NCBI GenBank assembly: GCA_963548155.1
Contig: CAUUTP010000046.1
Coordinates: 1 to 15,961, forward strand
Direction of reading: 5' to 3'
Length of the DNA stretch: 15,961 nt
From: Eikenella sp963548155
Lineage (GTDB): Bacteria; Pseudomonadota; Gammaproteobacteria; Burkholderiales; Neisseriaceae
A program made the translations under genes and the position numbers. Of this stretch, positions 13,285 through 15,961 are shown in pieces (position 1 is the first letter of the stretch; the number at the start of each line of letters is the position of its first letter). The notes beneath the pieces were generated by a model, which saw only the letters and a program-made list of their open reading frames with translations, was not told the origin of the DNA and made no database searches.

Positions 13285-14136
13285 TTAATGCGTATCCAGC
13301 TCGGCAAAACCTTTCACCAGATTATCAATCTGCTTGAGCTGGCTCAAGAAAGGCTCGAGTTGGCTTAAGCGTAGGGCGCAGGGGCCGTCGCACTTGGCCT
13401 GCTCGGGATCGGGGTGGGCTTCCAAAAACAGCCCGGCCAGCCCCACCGCCATACCGGCGCGTGCCAGAGTAACAATCTGCTCACGCCGCCCGCCGGCCGA
13501 ATCGCTGCGTGCGCCGGGCTGCTGCAGGCTGTGGGTCACGTCGAAAAACACCGGCACGTTCATCTGTTTCATGGTGTCGAAGCCGAGCATGTCCACCACC
13601 AAGTTGTTGTAGCCGAAGATAGAGCCGCGCTCGCACAAGATGATTTTATCGTTGCCCGCCTCCAGGCATTTATTGATGATGTGGCGCATTTCGTGCGGAG
13701 CGAGGAATTGCGCCTTTTTCACGTTGATAATCGCGCCGGTGCGCGCCATGGCGTGCACCAAATCGGTTTGGCGGCTTAAAAAGGCCGGCAGCTGCAAAAT
13801 ATCGGCCACTTCCGCCACCGGTGCGGCTTGGTAGGGCTCGTGGATATCGGTAATCACCGGCACGCCGTAGGCCGATTTAATATCGGCCAGCCATTGCAAA
13901 CCCTTTTCCAAACCCGGTCCGCGGAAAGAATGCAGGCTGGAGCGGTTGGCCTTATCGAAACTGGCTTTGAACACATAGGGAATATCCAGCTTGCGGCAGA
14001 TTTCCACATAGGTTTCGGCAATTTCCATAGCCAAATCGCGGCTTTCCAGCACGTTCATGCCGCCGAACAAAACGAAGGGGCGGTTATTGGCAATGGTGAA
14101 GCCGTGAAGCGGGATTTGCGAAAGGGCAGTTTGCAT
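13285..14136 (-). CDS. kdsA: 3-deoxy-D-manno-octulosonate 8-phosphate synthase
   Basis: KdsA condenses phosphoenolpyruvate with arabinose 5-phosphate to Kdo-8-phosphate, needed for the inner core of lipopolysaccharide. The 283 residues include Phe-Val-Leu-Phe-Gly-Gly-Met-Asn-Val-Leu-Glu-Ser (21-32), Lys-Ala-Ser-Phe-Asp-Lys-Ala-Asn-Arg-Ser-Ser (57-67), Asn-Val-Lys-Lys-Ala-Gln-Phe-Leu-Ala-Pro near the middle and Cys-Asp-Gly-Pro-Cys-Ala-Leu close to the end. Asn28, at the position where metal-dependent KdsA enzymes have Cys, places it in the metal-independent class, as in Escherichia coli. The ATG at 14136 lacks a strong Shine-Dalgarno but gives the normal N-terminus. A perfect TATAAT lies 41 bases upstream. 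The gene leads a close series with the membrane protein, ung and the CbiM-like gene. Confidence 0.97.
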   Translation of the reverse strand: MQTALSQIPLHGFTIANNRPFVLFGGMNVLESRDLAMEIAETYVEICRKLDIPYVFKASFDKANRSSLHSFRGPGLEKGLQWLADIKSAYGVPVITDIHEPYQAAPVAEVADILQLPAFLSRQTDLVHAMARTGAIINVKKAQFLAPHEMRHIINKCLEAGNDKIILCERGSIFGYNNLVVDMLGFDTMKQMNVPVFFDVTHSLQQPGARSDSAGGRREQIVTLARAGMAVGLAGLFLEAHPDPEQAKCDGPCALRLSQLEPFLSQLKQIDNLVKGFAELDTH

Positions 14137-14176
14137 GGTGCGTGTCCGTTGTTTGGGTGGATTAAAAGATGACCCG

Positions 14177-14182
14177 ATTATA
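14177..14182 (-). promoter_or_regulatory. Candidate -10 box for kdsA
   Basis: A perfect TATAAT on the - strand, 41 bases before the kdsA start codon. No good -35 hexamer stands 16-18 bases upstream (GTTCCA or CGTTCC), so it may need an activator or be moderate in strength. Confidence 0.5.
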
Positions 14183-14207
14183 ACGGAAAAGGGCGGGATG
14201 GAACGGA

Positions 14208-14337
14208 AGGCTACCTGAAAACGAGGTTGCCGAAGGCGGACGAGTTTCTGCGAAGCTAAAATGAGTTTGCCGAAAGCAGACGAGCTTCTGCGAAGCTAAA
14301 CCAATGGTTAAGCAGTTTATATATTTTCAGGTAGCCT
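14208..14337. repeat. Inverted uptake sequences enclosing a 38-base tandem repeat
   Basis: An exact AGGCTACCTGAA (14208-14219) and an exact TTCAGGTAGCCT (14326-14337) face each other across about 106 bases. Inside are two copies of a 38-base unit (14223-14260 and 14263-14300, period 40), 34 of 38 bases identical by my count. The second copy contains the perfect palindrome AGCTTC-TGC-GAAGCT (14283-14297); the first has the same element with one change that keeps a G-U pair in RNA. The region lies between the divergent kdsA and purK, upstream of the kdsA promoter candidate. Confidence 0.65.
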
Positions 14338-14554
14338 ATTTGAGGAAAGGCATACAAATCAATGAATTGCCTGCTGTGTAGTCTGTCTGCACTAGGCTTG
14401 GTGCCTAGATTTGAGTACAATACACTACATTAAAGAGATGTGTTTGCTGTAAGTAAACAAACCGCCAGCCGCCGCCGGAACGATAAGCAAACAGAGGCTG
14501 GCGTTTGCTTCAGCCCGGCCGACAGCGCGCCCCGTAGGGTGCAGAAAGTGGAAC
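14338..14554 (+). other. purK leader region with small inverted repeats
   Basis: No gene is supported here. A short hairpin CTAGGC/GCCTAG lies at 14392-14408 with loop TTGGT. CGCCAGCC (14463-14470) can pair with GGCTGGCG (14496-14503) near purK. A TACAAT at 14416-14421 could be a -10 box but has no matching -35. No known purine riboswitch core or PurR operator could be recognised. Confidence 0.35.
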
Positions 14555-15718
14555 ATGACCAAAGCAAAAACAACGCCGATTTTACCGCCCGCCATGCTGG
14601 GCATTTTGGGCGGAGGCCAGTTGGGCCGGATGTTTACCGTGGCCGCCAAACAAATGGGCTACAGCGTAACCGTGCTCGATCCCGATCCCAATTCTCCCGC
14701 CGCGGCACTGGCCGACAAACACATCTGCGCCCCGTATGACGACCTCGGCGCATTGGCCGACCTTTCCACTTGCGCCGCCGTTACCACCGAATTTGAAAAC
14801 GTCAATGCCCAGGCCATGCGCGCCTTGGCATTGGAAACCCGCGTGTGCCCCAGCGGCGACAGCGTGGAAATTGCCCAAAACCGTATTCAGGAAAAAGCCT
14901 GGATAGCCAAGGCCGGCCTCCAAACCGCGCCCTACCTGCCCGTTAACCAAGAAGCCGACCTCACCGACGCAGCCGTTGAGCCGCTCCTACCCGGCATCGT
15001 CAAAACCGCCATGCTCGGCTACGACGGCAAAGGCCAGGTGCGCGTGTCCAGCCCGGACGAAGCCCGTGCTGCATTCAGACAGCTTGGCGGTGTGCCTTGC
15101 GTGCTGGAAAAAATGCTCAACCTGCATTCCGAAATTTCCGTGATCGTGTGCCGGCTCAACAGCCAGCAGGTGAAATGCTTCCCGCCCGCCGAAAACCGCC
15201 ACGAAGACGGTATCCTGGCCTACTCCATCGTGCCCGCCCGCCTGCCGGACGAAGTGCAGAAGCAGGCGCAGGAAATGGCCTGCCGGCTGGCCGAAGCCAT
15301 GAATTATGTCGGCGTGCTGGCGGTGGAAATCTTTGTAATCGGCAACGACCACAAATTGATTGTGAACGAAATCGCCCCGCGCCCGCACAATTCCGGCCAC
15401 TACACCCTGGATGCCTGCGCCAGCAACCAATTCGAGCAGCAAGTGCGCCTCATGTGCGGCCTGCCTCCCGCCGATACCCGCTTGCTCTCCTGCTGTAGCA
15501 TGGCCAATCTTTTGGGCGATATTTGGCTGCCCGCAGGCAAAGTAAACTGGCTGCCGCTCCTGCAGCGCCCAGACGTGTGCCTGCACCTCTACGGCAAAAA
15601 AGATGCCCGCCCGAAGCGCAAGATGGGCCACTTCACCGTGCTCTCCTCCCAGTCTGCCGACATCGCGTTTATGCTTGCGCACAAATTGCAGCGGCAACTA
15701 CAGCGCAAAGGGAAATAG
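14555..15718 (+). CDS. purK: N5-carboxyaminoimidazole ribonucleotide synthase
   Basis: PurK uses ATP and bicarbonate to convert aminoimidazole ribonucleotide to N5-CAIR in purine synthesis; PurE, not in this window, does the next step. The 387-residue ATP-grasp protein shows the N-terminal Gly-Ile-Leu-Gly-Gly-Gly-Gln-Leu-Gly-Arg-Met (16-26), Thr-Glu-Phe-Glu-Asn-Val (78-83), Lys150 and the glycine loop Gly-Tyr-Asp-Gly-Lys-Gly-Gln (155-161), Glu258, and Asn-Glu-Ile-Ala-Pro-Arg-Pro-His-Asn-Ser-Gly-His (271-282). The start at 14555 adds 13 residues before the usual Met-x-x-Ile-Leu-Gly N-terminus; a start at the Met of residue 14 is possible. The Shine-Dalgarno is weak (GTGGA). Tandem terminators follow the gene. 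Confidence 0.97.
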   Translation: MTKAKTTPILPPAMLGILGGGQLGRMFTVAAKQMGYSVTVLDPDPNSPAAALADKHICAPYDDLGALADLSTCAAVTTEFENVNAQAMRALALETRVCPSGDSVEIAQNRIQEKAWIAKAGLQTAPYLPVNQEADLTDAAVEPLLPGIVKTAMLGYDGKGQVRVSSPDEARAAFRQLGGVPCVLEKMLNLHSEISVIVCRLNSQQVKCFPPAENRHEDGILAYSIVPARLPDEVQKQAQEMACRLAEAMNYVGVLAVEIFVIGNDHKLIVNEIAPRPHNSGHYTLDACASNQFEQQVRLMCGLPPADTRLLSCCSMANLLGDIWLPAGKVNWLPLLQRPDVCLHLYGKKDARPKRKMGHFTVLSSQSADIAFMLAHKLQRQLQRKGK

Positions 15719-15731
15719 CAAACGCAAACTC

Positions 15732-15767
15732 AACAGGGCTGCCGGAAATGGTGGCTCTGTTTTTTTT
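15732..15767 (+). terminator. Rho-independent terminator of purK
   Basis: AACAGGGCTGCC (15732-15743) and GGTGGCTCTGTT (15750-15761) form a 12-base-pair stem, three pairs being G-U, with loop GGAAAT. Eight T residues (15760-15767) complete a classic intrinsic terminator 13 bases after the purK stop. Confidence 0.9.
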
Positions 15768-15797
15768 AGGTGGGGGGTACGGAGTGGTTTGGCGGGC

Positions 15798-15835
15798 AGA
15801 GGCTACCTGAAACTTTCAGGTAGCCTCTATTTTTT
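15798..15835 (+). terminator. Second purK terminator built from two inverted uptake sequences
   Basis: AGAGGCTACCTGAAA (15798-15812) and TTTCAGGTAGCCTCT (15814-15828) are perfectly complementary with a single C between them, followed by A and six T residues (15830-15835). Each arm holds an exact Eikenella uptake sequence (15800-15811 and 15815-15826). The real loop in RNA would open a few pairs. The T-run gives direction: it serves the + strand, behind the first purK terminator. Confidence 0.88.
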
Positions 15836-15907
15836 CCAAATGAAGGCGAGGCTTTGCTGGCAGCAGCTCGCAGCCAGGTTTTATAGCGATACTTGCCTGC
15901 TGCAACG

Positions 15908-15961
15908 TATAGTGGATTAAATTTAAATCAGGACAAGGCGGCGAGCCGCAGACAGTACACA
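15908..15961. mobile_element. Correia repeat element, left part only
   Basis: The sequence begins with TATAGTGGATTAAATTTAAA, the known terminal inverted repeat of neisserial Correia elements. It continues with the internal stretch that I recall from these elements (ATCAGGACAAGGCG, then GCCGCAGACAGTACA), with a small difference near the middle (GGCGGCGAGCC against GGCGACGAAGCC). Full elements are about 100 to 155 bases, flanked by TA; this copy runs off the window. Such elements can carry promoters, bind IHF and be cut by RNase III when transcribed. Confidence 0.85.

Noticed and set aside
1..15961. CRISPR array, tRNA or rRNA genes, phage or defence system
   Set aside because: No regularly spaced repeats with unique spacers, no cloverleaf with CCA end, no rRNA core and no defence-type or phage gene could be recognised.

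Overview
This window is a chromosomal segment from a member of the Neisseriaceae, most likely Eikenella. The 12-base DNA uptake sequence AGGCTACCTGAA, the dialect described for Eikenella corrodens, occurs 17 times as an exact match across both strands, and every exact copy lies between genes. Gene content is also neisserial: dnaB is followed directly by a pilH-pilI-pilJ-pilK-pilX minor pilin cluster, and a partial Correia-type repeat sits at the right edge.

Left part (1-4495, all + strand): the last codons of trxB, then holC (DNA polymerase III chi), pheS and pheT (the two subunits of phenylalanyl-tRNA synthetase). The pheS-pheT gap and most of pheT carry uptake sequences of other Neisseriaceae dialects. 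This suggests that part of the locus was imported from relatives by transformation. A strong hairpin at 4507-4538 separates pheT from the convergent pilin operon.

Middle part (4557-9294, all - strand): dnaB (replicative helicase) and five genes for type IV pilus minor pilins, tightly packed with short gaps or an overlap. The pilin genes are much richer in A+T than the rest of the window. No uptake sequence lies between 4366 and 9321.

Right part (9690-14136, - strand): rhlE (DEAD-box RNA helicase), an orphan CbiM-like membrane protein, ung (uracil-DNA glycosylase), a small membrane protein and kdsA (Kdo-8-phosphate synthase). The last four are closely spaced and probably form the order kdsA, membrane protein, ung, CbiM-like permease. 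On the + strand purK (purine synthesis) starts at 14555 and is followed by two tandem terminators, the second made of two uptake sequences in inverted order. The window ends inside a Correia-like element.

Most genes are housekeeping. The interesting layer is in the short repeats. Uptake sequences appear to serve as a ribosome-binding site (holC) and as terminator arms, and their dialect marks a probable import in pheT. The minor pilins belong to the type IV pilus system that, in Neisseria, underlies DNA uptake.
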